Assembly: GCA_902826485.1 (NCBI GenBank)
Contig: CADEEZ010000003.1
Span: forward strand, 153,747 to 217,746
Origin: an uncultured Gammaproteobacteria bacterium
Lineage (GTDB): Bacteria; Pseudomonadota; Gammaproteobacteria; Berkiellales; Berkiellaceae
DNA: 64,000 nt
Direction: 5' to 3'
The notes beneath the pieces were generated by a model. The model was not told the DNA's origin. It worked only from the letters and a program-made list of their open reading frames with translations, and made no database searches. A program made the translations under genes and the position numbers. Shown piece after piece: positions 26,561-35,781 of this stretch. The stretch's first letter is position 1; every line of letters begins with the position of its first letter.

Positions 26561-27505
26561 TTAAATATATTTTTGAAATGCGGGAACCAATTCAAATAAA
26601 TCCCCCACTAGGCCATAGTCTGCTACTTGAAAAATAGGCGCATCCGGATCTTTATTTATGGCGACTATAATTTTACTGTCTTTCATTCCAGCGATATGTT
26701 GAATGGCACCTGAAATTCCAATCGCAATATATAACAAGGGAGCAACGATTTTACCGGTTTGGCCCACTTGATAATCATTTGGCACAAACCCCGCATCTAC
26801 AGCTGCGCGCGTAGCCCCTACTGCGGCACCTAATTTATCTGCCAAGGCTTCAATTATCTGAAAATTTTCTTTATTTTTAAGCCCTCTGCCACCTGAAACC
26901 ACTATTTTGGCAGTGGTCAATTCAGGACGCGTCAGCTTAGGGGCATCTAGTGATTTAAATGTACTAGACAATCGATTATCAAAAGATAATTCTGGCAAAT
27001 TTGTAATCTCAGTTGATTTTTCTGCTAATTTTTCAGAAACATGTTTATCAAATGCGGTAGCACGTATGCTTAATAATTTTATTTTATCTTGGGTTTGCAC
27101 TGTCAGAATTGCATTACCTGCATAAATAGGTCGTTCGAAAGTATCTTCTGCACAAATTTTTGTGATATCAGAAATAGGTTGGCTGTCTATCTGCGCGCCG
27201 ACTCTAGGCATAATATTTTTACCATACGTGGTCGCCGGAAATAACACATGCGTATAATTTTTGGCTAATTCTGATAATATAGGCGCTTGTATTTCGGCCA
27301 AAGGATAAGTTAAATTAATATTATCCCCCACCCAAATTTTATCGAAACAATTTAAATTTTTTAATTCTGTCGCCAAGCTATTTAAATCATGGCCTAAAAT
27401 AACCGCATCAATTGTATTCGAAAGTTCTAATGCCGCTGTCATCACATTTAAATTTACCGGTGATACTTCAGCATGATGTTCAATGACTAATAACACCTTG
27501 TTCAT
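26561..27505 (-). CDS. etfA: electron transfer flavoprotein alpha subunit
   Basis: A 314-residue ETF alpha chain. The C-terminal FAD-binding domain is clear: VVSGGRGLKNKENF, GATRAAVDAGFV, VGQTGKIVAP and INKDPDAPIFQVADYG. Together with EtfB it accepts electrons from acyl-CoA dehydrogenases, two of which lie at 10-14 kb. It delivers them to ETF-ubiquinone oxidoreductase, whose gene is divergent at 28408. It follows etfB by 27 bases. Confidence 0.95.
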   Translation of the reverse strand: MNKVLLVIEHHAEVSPVNLNVMTAALELSNTIDAVILGHDLNSLATELKNLNCFDKIWVGDNINLTYPLAEIQAPILSELAKNYTHVLFPATTYGKNIMPRVGAQIDSQPISDITKICAEDTFERPIYAGNAILTVQTQDKIKLLSIRATAFDKHVSEKLAEKSTEITNLPELSFDNRLSSTFKSLDAPKLTRPELTTAKIVVSGGRGLKNKENFQIIEALADKLGAAVGATRAAVDAGFVPNDYQVGQTGKIVAPLLYIAIGISGAIQHIAGMKDSKIIVAINKDPDAPIFQVADYGLVGDLFELVPAFQKYI

Positions 27506-27532
27506 ATTCGCTCCCTGAATCTGTCGTAATTA

Positions 27533-28297
27533 TTAAATTATTTTTTCCACATTTTTTAGAATATCTACCAATTCTTCGACTGAATTTAATTTTACGCCAG
27601 GTTTTCTAGATGCAGGCGCTTTAATCGAAAGATTTTTTAATCTAAATTCATGTTTTATGTCTAAATCATTCACTAATATTGTTTCGATGGGTTTTTGCTT
27701 TGCTTTCATGATATTGGGCAATGTGGGATAGCGAGGTTCATTTAATCGTAAATCAGCTGTGATCACACAAGGAATATTTACTTCAAGGGTTTCTAATCCG
27801 CCGTCGACTTCTCGAACCACTTCTATTTTTTGATTATTTTCAATAAAAGTCGTTTTTGAGGCAAATGTCGCCTGTGGCCAATTTAATAACCCTGCCAAAA
27901 GTTGGCCTGTTTGATTGGCATCATCATCAATGGCTTGCTTGCCCATCATCACGATAACACCCTGTTCTTTTTCAACTACCTTTTTCAGAATTTTGGCAAT
28001 AAATAAAGGTTCTGTTTCGCTTGTGTGTTGCACGTGAATGGCTTTATCTGCACCTAATGCTAATGCCGTTTTTAAACTTTCTTGACAACTTTCTTCACCA
28101 ACAGAGACCACCAGTATGCTGCTGATATCTACTCCTTTTTCTTTCCATCTAAGAGCTTCTTCTAAGGCAATTTCGTCAAAAGGGTTGATCACCATTTTGG
28201 CATGTTGCGTATCAACCCCTGATCCATCGGATTTGATCATAATTTTTGCGTAAGGATCCACTACGCGTTTAATTGGCACAATAATTTTTATTGCCAT
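27533..28297 (-). CDS. etfB: electron transfer flavoprotein beta subunit
   Basis: A 254-residue ETF beta chain beginning IKIIVPIKRVVDPYAKI. It shows the AMP-binding region GADKAIHV, the segment GKQAIDDDANQTGQLLAGLL, and the recognition-loop-type sequence ADLRLNEPRYPTLPNIMKAK. It is first in the etfB-etfA unit. The gene is transcribed away from etfD with a 110-base gap between start codons, so a shared regulatory region is likely. It acts as the soluble electron carrier for fatty- and amino-acid oxidation. Confidence 0.95.
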   Translation of the reverse strand: MAIKIIVPIKRVVDPYAKIMIKSDGSGVDTQHAKMVINPFDEIALEEALRWKEKGVDISSILVVSVGEESCQESLKTALALGADKAIHVQHTSETEPLFIAKILKKVVEKEQGVIVMMGKQAIDDDANQTGQLLAGLLNWPQATFASKTTFIENNQKIEVVREVDGGLETLEVNIPCVITADLRLNEPRYPTLPNIMKAKQKPIETILVNDLDIKHEFRLKNLSIKAPASRKPGVKLNSVEELVDILKNVEKII

Positions 28298-28407
28298 AAA
28301 AGCTGACTCCTTTGCTCTTCTCGAGTTAAAATCTTAGCATTTCTCCTATATGCTTACTATGCGTGCTCAAACTCAAGATGATTAACTAACAGAGAAGGGA
28401 TTTCTTT

Positions 28408-30045
28408 ATGGCTGAGCAGACCCAACATGAACAAATGGAATATGATTTAATTGTGGTGGGTGCAGGCCCCGCCGGGCTTGCTGCAGCAATTCGTTACGCG
28501 CAATTGTGCCGTCAACATAATCTGCTTCCAAAAGTCTGTGTACTAGAAAAAGGTGCCTCTATTGGCGCGCATATATTATCTGGCGCAGTTTTCGATCCTT
28601 CAGCACTGAATACATTATTCCCTGATTGGCAGACACAAAATGCGCCATTACGTACCCCGGTCACTCAAGATAAATTTGCCTATCTTACTCACCATAAAAC
28701 TTGGCCCCTACCTACCCCTAAAACATTACAGAACAGAGGCAATTATATTATTAGCCTCGGTGAACTCTGTCAGTGGCTAGGAAAGCAAGCTGAATCTTTA
28801 GGGGTGGATATTTTTCCTGGCTTTAGTGCAACTGAAATTTTATATGCCAATGACACCCCTTCTCCTAAAGTAATTGGCATTAAAACAGGCGCCATGGGGA
28901 TCGGTAAAAAAAATGAAAAACTGACCACCTTTCAACCGGGTGTCAATATTTTGGCCAAACAAACCTTGTTTGCAGAAGGATGTCGAGGGTCACTTTCTCA
29001 ACAATTAATTAAACAATTTAAATTAGATAACGATTCTGCTCCACAAATATATGGCCTGGGCATAAAAGAGCTTTGGGAAATTAACCCTGCTCAACATATC
29101 CCCGGTAAAGTCGTTCATACGGTAGGCTGGCCATTAGATAATGCAACTTACGGTGGTGGATTTATCTATCATCTAGATAAAAATCTTATTTCTATTGGAT
29201 TGATCATTGGACTAGATTATCAAAATCCTTATTTAGATCCTTATCAACTTTTTCAACAATTTAAACATCATCCTGATATTCTGCCTTTGTTGACCCAAGG
29301 GAGATGTTTAAAATACGGTGCCAGAGCCCTCAATGAAGGCGGGTTACAATCCATCCCTAAACTCACTTTTCCTGGTGGTGCTTTAATCGGATGTGGTGCG
29401 GGTTTTTTGAATGTGGGTAAAATCAAAGGCTCTCATAATGCCATGAAATCAGGTATGCTGGCCGCAGAAGCTGTATTTGAGTTGGGTAACGACTCAGAGC
29501 TAACAGCCTATCCAAAGAAATTAAAAAATTCTTCCGTTTACCAAGAGCTATACCCAGTACGAAATATTAAACCTGGTTTCAAACTCGGTACGCTTGGTGG
29601 ATTAATTTATGCGGCCATTGATCAATATATATTCATGGGACATGCGCCCTGGACATTTAGTCATAAACCTGATTATGCTCAACTTCAAGATAAAAATAAG
29701 TATAAACCCCTTATTTATCCCAAAATCGATGGCGTAATTAGTGTCGACAAACTTACTTCTGTTTCAAGAAGCAATACCTATCATGAAGAAAATCAACCTT
29801 GTCATTTAATTTTAAAAAATCCAGCCCTTGCCATAGAAGTAAACTACCAAAAATATGCCTCACCAGAAACTCGGTATTGTCCTGCAGGGGTATATGAAAT
29901 CATCGAAATAGATAAGATGCCCTACTTACAAATTAATGCCCAAAATTGCATTCATTGCAAAACGTGTGATATTAAAGATCCCACTCAAAATATTGTTTGG
30001 GTGCCCCCTGAAGGGGGAGGCGGACCCAATTACGGCAACATGTAA
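28408..30045 (+). CDS. etfD: electron transfer flavoprotein-ubiquinone oxidoreductase
   Basis: A 545-residue flavoprotein. The N-terminal dinucleotide motif VVGAGPAGLAAA starts at about residue 16, and GCGAGFLNVGKIKGSHNAMKSG is the family-typical membrane/quinone region. The C-terminal 4Fe-4S ferredoxin-like domain has cysteines in YCPAGVYE and CIHCKTCDIKDP, and the protein ends PEGGGGPNYGNM. It passes electrons from ETF to the quinone pool at the inner membrane. A GAGAAGGGA ribosome site precedes the ATG. Confidence 0.96.
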   Translation: MAEQTQHEQMEYDLIVVGAGPAGLAAAIRYAQLCRQHNLLPKVCVLEKGASIGAHILSGAVFDPSALNTLFPDWQTQNAPLRTPVTQDKFAYLTHHKTWPLPTPKTLQNRGNYIISLGELCQWLGKQAESLGVDIFPGFSATEILYANDTPSPKVIGIKTGAMGIGKKNEKLTTFQPGVNILAKQTLFAEGCRGSLSQQLIKQFKLDNDSAPQIYGLGIKELWEINPAQHIPGKVVHTVGWPLDNATYGGGFIYHLDKNLISIGLIIGLDYQNPYLDPYQLFQQFKHHPDILPLLTQGRCLKYGARALNEGGLQSIPKLTFPGGALIGCGAGFLNVGKIKGSHNAMKSGMLAAEAVFELGNDSELTAYPKKLKNSSVYQELYPVRNIKPGFKLGTLGGLIYAAIDQYIFMGHAPWTFSHKPDYAQLQDKNKYKPLIYPKIDGVISVDKLTSVSRSNTYHEENQPCHLILKNPALAIEVNYQKYASPETRYCPAGVYEIIEIDKMPYLQINAQNCIHCKTCDIKDPTQNIVWVPPEGGGGPNYGNM

Positions 30046-30073
30046 CCTATAATTTATAATTTAGGAAAACCTT

Positions 30074-30712
30074 ATGAAAATCATTTTTGAAAAACTGCTG
30101 CTACTCTGTCGGCTATTTGTCTTATTACCGGTTATATTTGGGTTGATTGGCTCAATTTCACTATTTTTAACCGCCACTTACGATATGATTTATTTGGCCG
30201 GCGATGTTTTTTATGCTGTTAGAACAATGAACTTCCCAGAGTCATTACACTCAGATTTGGTTAGCCAGATAATCGGCTCAGTTGATTTATATCTGATTGC
30301 CATTGTTTTGCTTATTTTTAGCTTTGGATTATACGAATTATTTATTTCTGACATGGGCAGCCACAATGGGAAGAAAAAAATAGAACTCCCTTCTATCTTA
30401 TCTATCTCTTCTTTAGATGAATTAAAAGATAAACTCGCCAAAGTGATCGTCATGGTTTTAGTGGTCAGTTTCTTCCAACACGTTATTTATATTAAATACA
30501 CGGGTGGATTAGATATGCTGTACTTTGCCTTATCCATTGCTTCTTTATCAGTGGGTGTATATTTATTACATAAAGACAGTAAGTTTAAGAAAAAAACAGG
30601 TCATCAAGACGGGGGTGGCCAAGATAGACAACAAGGATATCATAGGCAACGTCATCACCAATCACACCGCAATGAGAGACCTTCTAATTATCGTGGTGGG
30701 CAAGGAGAATAG
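30074..30712 (+). CDS. YqhA/UPF0114-like membrane protein with polar C-terminal tail
   Basis: A 212-residue protein. Residues 1-170 show about four membrane segments and the order of conserved stretches seen in the YqhA (UPF0114) family: VDLYLIAIVLLIFSFGLYEL, then SLDELKDKLAKVIVMVLVV and a last helix. The function of that family is not established. The final 40 residues form a tail rich in Gly, Gln, His and Arg, which is longer and more basic than in E. coli YqhA. It begins 28 bases after etfD and may be read through from it. A terminator follows. Confidence 0.75.
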   Translation: MKIIFEKLLLLCRLFVLLPVIFGLIGSISLFLTATYDMIYLAGDVFYAVRTMNFPESLHSDLVSQIIGSVDLYLIAIVLLIFSFGLYELFISDMGSHNGKKKIELPSILSISSLDELKDKLAKVIVMVLVVSFFQHVIYIKYTGGLDMLYFALSIASLSVGVYLLHKDSKFKKKTGHQDGGGQDRQQGYHRQRHHQSHRNERPSNYRGGQGE

Positions 30713-30727
30713 CGCCTTGTTTATTTA

Positions 30728-30755
30728 AACAGGAGCAGTTATTCCTGCTCCTGTT
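30728..30755 (+). terminator. intrinsic terminator hairpin
   Basis: An 11-bp perfect stem AACAGGAGCAG / CTGCTCCTGTT with a 6-base loop (30739-30744), directly after the YqhA-like gene. The following CTCCTCTTAATTT is only moderately T-rich. Confidence 0.65.
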
Positions 30756-30842
30756 CTCCTCTTAATTTCCATTCAACTGTTGTATTCAATCATCGGAGTA
30801 AGCATAATAATTATTATTCACTTAACATCGGATTGTTAGATC

Positions 30843-33158
30843 ATGTCAGATTCAAATAAACATACTAGTCGTTCACGTGCACCTTCTGATACCGAGATCA
30901 ACATTAGACCTACGTCTAATGCTGCGAACACCAATACCTCTTCAACTCAGACAACCACCAGCAGCCCGTCAACTTCACCCCTGCAGGCTACTTCAAATTT
31001 TTCGAATACGAATAAGAAGATAATTAGTACTTCATTGCCGACGCTACCAAAATCTTCAGAGCGCAGAACCTTATCTCGGCATAATTCTCTACAAACTTCT
31101 CCCAGAACAGTCGGTTTATTTTGGTTGCTGACCGATGAAGATTCAGTAAAACTTCATAAAACTTTCTCTCACTTTCTCAATTGTTCAAAATCAAAAATTT
31201 TTTATTACCGAAAAGATAAAGAAAAAAACAAGCACGATATAGCTGAAAACGATTTTACTTTAGAATATGACTTTTGTTTGCATTCAGAATTACCTGAAAA
31301 TGGCATTCCAGAAAAATTAAAAATATATTTTAAAACACAAGAAAATGAATTACATTATCTACTACTGGGCCCTAAAAATGAACCCGTTGAAGGCTCGCTT
31401 ACCCTCAACCTTGGTAATCAATTAACAGCGTTACTACTAAAAAGTAAAAAAAATCAAATTTTAGACCGCCTTATAAAAAATGGCGACATTCTCTCTCTCA
31501 GTGATTTTATGCTGGTTTCTACTGTTAATGAAAAGAACCAACCACTTTATGTGGCCATTGACATAAAAAACATAAAAGGGCAAGGCGGCACAGGAGCCGT
31601 ATACAAAGGACAAATTCTCGGTGGCAAAAAACATATTAAAAAAACGCTGCAAATAGACGATCCGATTGTTGCCATAAAACTATCGCCTTTAAAGAAAGGG
31701 CAAAATAAAGTTGAATTTGAAAATGAAATACTGATGTTGTCTAAACAAGATAGAACTCTCAGATCGCCCAGACAAGAAAAATCATCTCAGGAAGAAAAAC
31801 GGCTGATAGGATTTTATATAGATGAATCAAAACAGGTGGGGTATTTAATTCAAGAGTTTGGTTATGGAAAAACTTTGTTTGATTGGTGCTATAAAATAAA
31901 AGAATTTGATGAGAAAACGCAAAAAAATATCTATGAACGCGTAAAAGACATTGATCCCATCTTAAAAAATCGAATTATATTCGCCATTATACAAGCTTAT
32001 CATGAGCTGCATCAAACATATGGCATTTTTCATGGTGACATAAAGCCTGAAAATATTATGGTAAACCACACTGAACAAGATGAAATCATCATCAAAATAG
32101 TTGACTTTGGCCGTTCGTGCTTTACTTATAAATTAGGCAATCAGCCTTTAGGAACAGAAGGGTTTGAAACGCCAGAAAACTATTGGAATATTCGTCCCTA
32201 TTACAGCATACAAACAGAGTATTGGAAAATAGGTTTACTTTGTGCCATATTTTACTCTGAAGAAGCTATTTATATTAACTATCACAATGAAAAACAGGCT
32301 ACCGCCAGTAGCAAAAACGCCAATTTAATCCCTGATTTTGAACAAAAAGAGTTGTATACGATTTTTCCTAAAATTTTTGTTAACACCAATAAAAAAGTTG
32401 CTTCGCAAAGTAAAGAAGACCTTGTGGCATCTGATAAAGAAATTAAAACAACTGAGGCAAGTACTACTGTTCCAGAAATTGAAATGAAAATTGAAACCGA
32501 CGAAACCGAAATGCTTGTTGCTCAAATTCAAGAACAGATAGCCCAATTAAACCTAACAGAAAAAAAATATAAATATCAGCTTGAAGTCATCGAAATAAAG
32601 CCTAAGCATAAAAAAAAGCTTTCTTGGTCTGATTATACAAAAGAGTGTATTCTTCAGTTAATGCATGAAACTGTTCGCCAACGCCCTTCTCCTGATGACA
32701 TAACAGAAATGTTGAGAAAAATGTCATTGTATGAATTAAACCAAATAAACGCAAAAACAGAGCCAAAATCTATCATTGAGAGCCATTCTAATGAAAAAAA
32801 AGAAAGTGAAATTAATCCACCATTACGAAGTACCTCTTTGACAACTCCGTTTGGAAACAAGAAAGCTAGTTCTTCTGATCCGGGTCAATTACTCTCGCAA
32901 AATATATCAACCAAAAAAGATATTCCCTTTTCTATATTGAGTCAAACTGATACTCAGATAACGCTCGAAAAATCTGCTTCCCAAACTACCTACACCCCTT
33001 TTAAAACACATTCCAGCAAAAGCAGTCGGAGTAGCCAAGAAGAGGAAACAGAACAAAGAAAATCATATACCTCTAGAAGTAACAACAGTAGTAATAGTGG
33101 AAGTGGGAGTGAACATGAGAGAAAGAAATTTAGCATTTACACCCGACATAAAAAATAA
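30843..33158 (+). CDS. eukaryote-like Ser/Thr protein kinase, possible secreted effector
   Basis: A 771-residue protein. Residues 1-90 are Ser/Thr/Asn-rich and look disordered. The kinase domain starts near residue 243: glycine loop GQGGTGAVYKG (about 244-254), lysine in VAIK (about 278), catalytic loop HGDIKPEN (about 397, HGD in place of HRD), DFGR (about 421) and an APE-like ETPENYW. A charged insertion of about 110 residues splits the C-lobe, which resumes at MHETVRQRPSPDDI (near 607). The last 130 residues are Ser/Thr-rich, with an acidic EEETEQ patch and a basic end. No signal peptide or membrane anchor is present, unlike PknB-type housekeeping kinases. A type IV effector role is inference. 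Confidence 0.85.
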   Translation: MSDSNKHTSRSRAPSDTEINIRPTSNAANTNTSSTQTTTSSPSTSPLQATSNFSNTNKKIISTSLPTLPKSSERRTLSRHNSLQTSPRTVGLFWLLTDEDSVKLHKTFSHFLNCSKSKIFYYRKDKEKNKHDIAENDFTLEYDFCLHSELPENGIPEKLKIYFKTQENELHYLLLGPKNEPVEGSLTLNLGNQLTALLLKSKKNQILDRLIKNGDILSLSDFMLVSTVNEKNQPLYVAIDIKNIKGQGGTGAVYKGQILGGKKHIKKTLQIDDPIVAIKLSPLKKGQNKVEFENEILMLSKQDRTLRSPRQEKSSQEEKRLIGFYIDESKQVGYLIQEFGYGKTLFDWCYKIKEFDEKTQKNIYERVKDIDPILKNRIIFAIIQAYHELHQTYGIFHGDIKPENIMVNHTEQDEIIIKIVDFGRSCFTYKLGNQPLGTEGFETPENYWNIRPYYSIQTEYWKIGLLCAIFYSEEAIYINYHNEKQATASSKNANLIPDFEQKELYTIFPKIFVNTNKKVASQSKEDLVASDKEIKTTEASTTVPEIEMKIETDETEMLVAQIQEQIAQLNLTEKKYKYQLEVIEIKPKHKKKLSWSDYTKECILQLMHETVRQRPSPDDITEMLRKMSLYELNQINAKTEPKSIIESHSNEKKESEINPPLRSTSLTTPFGNKKASSSDPGQLLSQNISTKKDIPFSILSQTDTQITLEKSASQTTYTPFKTHSSKSSRSSQEEETEQRKSYTSRSNNSSNSGSGSEHERKKFSIYTRHKK

Positions 33159-33160
33159 CG

Positions 33161-33643
33161 CTAATTTTGAAAGCTGGCCTTTTCATGATTGATTAACCAA
33201 GCTTTAATATCGATTTTTATGCCATTGGTTTCCCCAAAATAACCGCCGAGATTATTTTTAGCAATCACACGATGGCAAGGAATTAAAATAGGTAAGGGAT
33301 TAAATTTGCAGGCCATACCAATAGCTTGTGCTGAACTTTTTAGGTCTTTGGCTAGATCACCGTAAGTCACGGTTTCACCAAATGGAATTTGCAAAAGCGC
33401 GCGCCAAACTTTTCGCTGATAGGGCGTGCCTTTATTATTTAAAAAAAGAGGGAGAGAAAAGTCGGGACGGGTGTTAGAAAAATAGCCCGAAAACCATTCT
33501 TCGACTTGTTTGGTAAAGCCTTCACGAAAATTAGGCAAAGGAACCAGACTCGTTGGATCGAGGAAACTGATTCTATCTACATAATCCTTTAGACGCGCAA
33601 CACCCAATGTCCCTATTGGGGTGACCAAAACGACATCTACCAT
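33161..33643 (-). CDS. ogt: methylated-DNA--protein-cysteine methyltransferase
   Basis: A 160-residue DNA repair protein. The C-terminal domain has GTPYQRKVWRALLQIPFGET followed by the active motif IPCHRVI with acceptor C123, then GGYFGE. It repairs O6-alkylguanine by a one-time transfer of the alkyl group to the cysteine. The N-terminal half is short and poorly conserved, as usual for Ogt. Its stop is two bases from that of the kinase gene on the other strand. It lies downstream of rplS in the same orientation. Confidence 0.93.
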   Translation of the reverse strand: MVDVVLVTPIGTLGVARLKDYVDRISFLDPTSLVPLPNFREGFTKQVEEWFSGYFSNTRPDFSLPLFLNNKGTPYQRKVWRALLQIPFGETVTYGDLAKDLKSSAQAIGMACKFNPLPILIPCHRVIAKNNLGGYFGETNGIKIDIKAWLINHEKASFQN

Positions 33644-33676
33644 GTTCGGTCATCCCAAAAGAAAAAATAAAAAACT

Positions 33677-34081
33677 TTAGTTGCTTGAACTCGCTTCTTT
33701 AGCTGCTTTAGCCGCTTTAGAGTCTTTAGCTGTTTTAGCCAAATCTTCGGTAATTCTTGCAGCACGACCTTGCAGTGCACGTAAATGATATAGCTTCGCT
33801 TTACGAACTTTACCACGACGTTTAATTTCTACTTTGTCGATTAATGGGCTGTGCGTTTGAAATACACGCTCTACCCCTTCACCATGAGACATTTTGCGAA
33901 CAGTAAAAGAAGAATTTAATCCTCTGCTGCTGATGGCAATCACAACACCTTCAAAGGCCTGAGCTCTTTCACGAGTACCTTCTTTGACGTTTACCCACAC
34001 ACAAACCGTATCACCAGGCGTAAAAGCCGGTAAATCGCTGCGCATCTGTGCTTGCTCAATTTGTTGAATAACTGTGCTCAT
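33677..34081 (-). CDS. rplS: 50S ribosomal protein L19
   Basis: About 134 residues from the ATG at 34081, preceded by AAAGGG. The frame is also open 12 codons further up, inside trmD. The L19 core is evident: [35 protein letters not shown] and [20 protein letters not shown]. The family is usually about 115 residues. Here an Ala/Lys/Ser tail of about 20 residues ([18 protein letters not shown]) is added. It is last in the conserved rpsP-rimM-trmD-rplS operon. Confidence 0.96.
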   Translation of the reverse strand: MSTVIQQIEQAQMRSDLPAFTPGDTVCVWVNVKEGTRERAQAFEGVVIAISSRGLNSSFTVRKMSHGEGVERVFQTHSPLIDKVEIKRRGKVRKAKLYHLRALQGRAARITEDLAKTAKDSKAAKAAKEASSSN

Positions 34082-34085
34082 GACA

Positions 34086-34871
34086 TTACCCTTTATGGTT
34101 ATTAAATTCTTGCTCAAAATCTTCTAAGAGCCTTTTGGCTTCTTTATCCAATGTTTTATTTTCTAACAAATCTGGACGTTTTTGCCAGGTTTGTCCTAAC
34201 GCTTGCTTTCGTCGCCAAGCGCGTATGGTTTCATGATTACCGCCAAGCAACACATCAGGCACTCCTAATGGTTCAGCTAAGCTATCATGCACCAAACTCT
34301 GTGGCCGTGTGTAATGAGGACAATCTAGTATTCCATCAGGATTACTAAATGCATCTTGTTCAGCCGACGCAGGGTCATTTAATACCCCAGGAAGTAACCG
34401 AACCATGGTTTCTATACACACTTGAGCAGGAATTTCTCCGCCCGACACAATATAATCGCCTATGGAGATGATCTCGTCGACTTGCGTCATCACGCGTTCA
34501 TCAATCCCTTCGTAACGACCTGCTAAAAAGATAATTCCTTCTTTTTCGGTCGCCCAACTTTTGGCTTTGGCTTGGGTCAATTTTTCACCCGCAGGTGAAA
34601 GATAAACCACTTTTGGATGGCAAACATTTTCTGTTTTCATCCAAGTTTTTGCAAAAGCAATTGAATCCAGTAGTGGCACTGCCATCATGACCATGCCGGG
34701 TCCACCCCCAAAAGGCCTGTCATCAACGGTTCGATGCACATCTTGTGTAAAATGTCTGGGGTTAAAAATTTGCGTTTTAACCACACCGCGACCTATCGCA
34801 CGCCCCACCACACCGACTTGTAAAAATACATCAAACAATTCGGGAAAAAGGGTAACGATACCAACTTTCAT
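34086..34871 (-). CDS. trmD: tRNA (guanine37-N1)-methyltransferase
   Basis: A 261-residue SPOUT methyltransferase. It begins [16 protein letters not shown] and carries [13 protein letters not shown], the knot region [12 protein letters not shown] and [15 protein letters not shown]. It methylates G37 of tRNAs to prevent frameshifting, using S-adenosylmethionine. It lies between rimM and rplS in the usual order, with 4-14 base gaps. Confidence 0.97.
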   Translation of the reverse strand: MKVGIVTLFPELFDVFLQVGVVGRAIGRGVVKTQIFNPRHFTQDVHRTVDDRPFGGGPGMVMMAVPLLDSIAFAKTWMKTENVCHPKVVYLSPAGEKLTQAKAKSWATEKEGIIFLAGRYEGIDERVMTQVDEIISIGDYIVSGGEIPAQVCIETMVRLLPGVLNDPASAEQDAFSNPDGILDCPHYTRPQSLVHDSLAEPLGVPDVLLGGNHETIRAWRRKQALGQTWQKRPDLLENKTLDKEAKRLLEDFEQEFNNHKG

Positions 34872-34885
34872 TCAATATACTACTG

Positions 34886-35386
34886 CTAAGCTTCTACCCA
34901 ATCGACCACAATTGTTTTGGCCTCAAGGGAGACACTCACCACCACGTCGTTCAATAAAAACGGGACGTGTTGTTTACTGCCATTTGTTAAATTTTTAATT
35001 ACCATCACATCATTTGCGCCAGTTTCATAAAGATGATCGACCTCACCTATGCACTCGCCCGCAGGATTAGTGACTTTTAAGCCAATTAAATCGGCCCAAT
35101 AATATTGCCCGTCTGTAAGTTTAGGCAACATGGAACGAGGAATGGCGATGAGCTTTCCTCGAAGCAATGCCGCTTTATCTCTATCTGAGCACTCATCTAC
35201 CTGGGCTACCACACTCTGATGGTGTCGTTTACAAACGACCTTTACCGGCTGCCAATTTTGCAAATGGTGCTCGGGTAAATACCAAGTTTCGTAGTTAGCA
35301 ATATTTTCTGTCGGTGAAGTGAAAGAATGAATATGAACCCAACCTCGAACACCAAAAGGCGCGCCAATGCGGCCAATGGTTATCAT
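34886..35386 (-). CDS. rimM: 16S rRNA processing protein RimM
   Basis: About 166 residues from the ATG at 35386 (MITIGRIGAPFGVRGWVHIH). It shows the RimM N-domain motif G-x-x-G-[VI]-[KR]-G and the PRC-barrel part GQYYWADLIGLKV, followed by VPFLLNDVVVSV. It assists maturation of the 30S subunit through S19. The frame is open upstream to 35458, but that would overlap rpsP. A GTG at 35416 is a further alternative, and no strong ribosome site decides the matter. Confidence 0.94.
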   Translation of the reverse strand: MITIGRIGAPFGVRGWVHIHSFTSPTENIANYETWYLPEHHLQNWQPVKVVCKRHHQSVVAQVDECSDRDKAALLRGKLIAIPRSMLPKLTDGQYYWADLIGLKVTNPAGECIGEVDHLYETGANDVMVIKNLTNGSKQHVPFLLNDVVVSVSLEAKTIVVDWVEA

Positions 35387-35429
35387 TAAGTTTTCTTTTA
35401 ATTCAGTTTCTATCACTACACCACACGGC

Positions 35430-35690
35430 TTAAGCTGCTTTAACCGCAGCTTTATCAAAATCTTTTACTAAACTGCGCACTCTGTCTGACATTTGAGCGC
35501 CACGATCTACCCAATACTGTACACGTTCACGTTCTAAACGAAGTACTTCTTCTTTGCCCCTTGCGACAGGGTTAAAAAAACCTACTTGTTCAATATAACG
35601 GCCATCACGAGCAGTACGGCTATCTTTAACAACTAAATAATAAAAGGGTTGACCTTTTGCACCTGCACGCGATAAACGAATTATAACCAT
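35430..35690 (-). CDS. rpsP: 30S ribosomal protein S16
   Basis: An 86-residue protein beginning [20 protein letters not shown], followed by [19 protein letters not shown] and [16 protein letters not shown], all typical of S16. It is first of the ribosomal/tRNA-modification operon. A hairpin lies between it and the upstream ffh gene. AGAGGATATC precedes the start codon. Confidence 0.97.
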   Translation of the reverse strand: MVIIRLSRAGAKGQPFYYLVVKDSRTARDGRYIEQVGFFNPVARGKEEVLRLERERVQYWVDRGAQMSDRVRSLVKDFDKAAVKAA

Positions 35691-35730
35691 GCCAAGATAT
35701 CCTCTGTTCTAGTTAACTTGCTATTTTATT

Positions 35731-35749
35731 AATCATGCCAAGCATGATT
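35731..35749 (-). terminator. hairpin between ffh and rpsP, possible terminator
   Basis: An 8-bp perfect stem AATCATGC / GCATGATT with a 3-base loop, followed on the minus strand by AATAAAATAG. It may end or attenuate ffh transcription before rpsP. The tract after it is A/T-rich and not a pure T run. Confidence 0.45.
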
Positions 35750-35781
35750 GCTTTATTAAAGGGTCTACATATTACGGCAAT

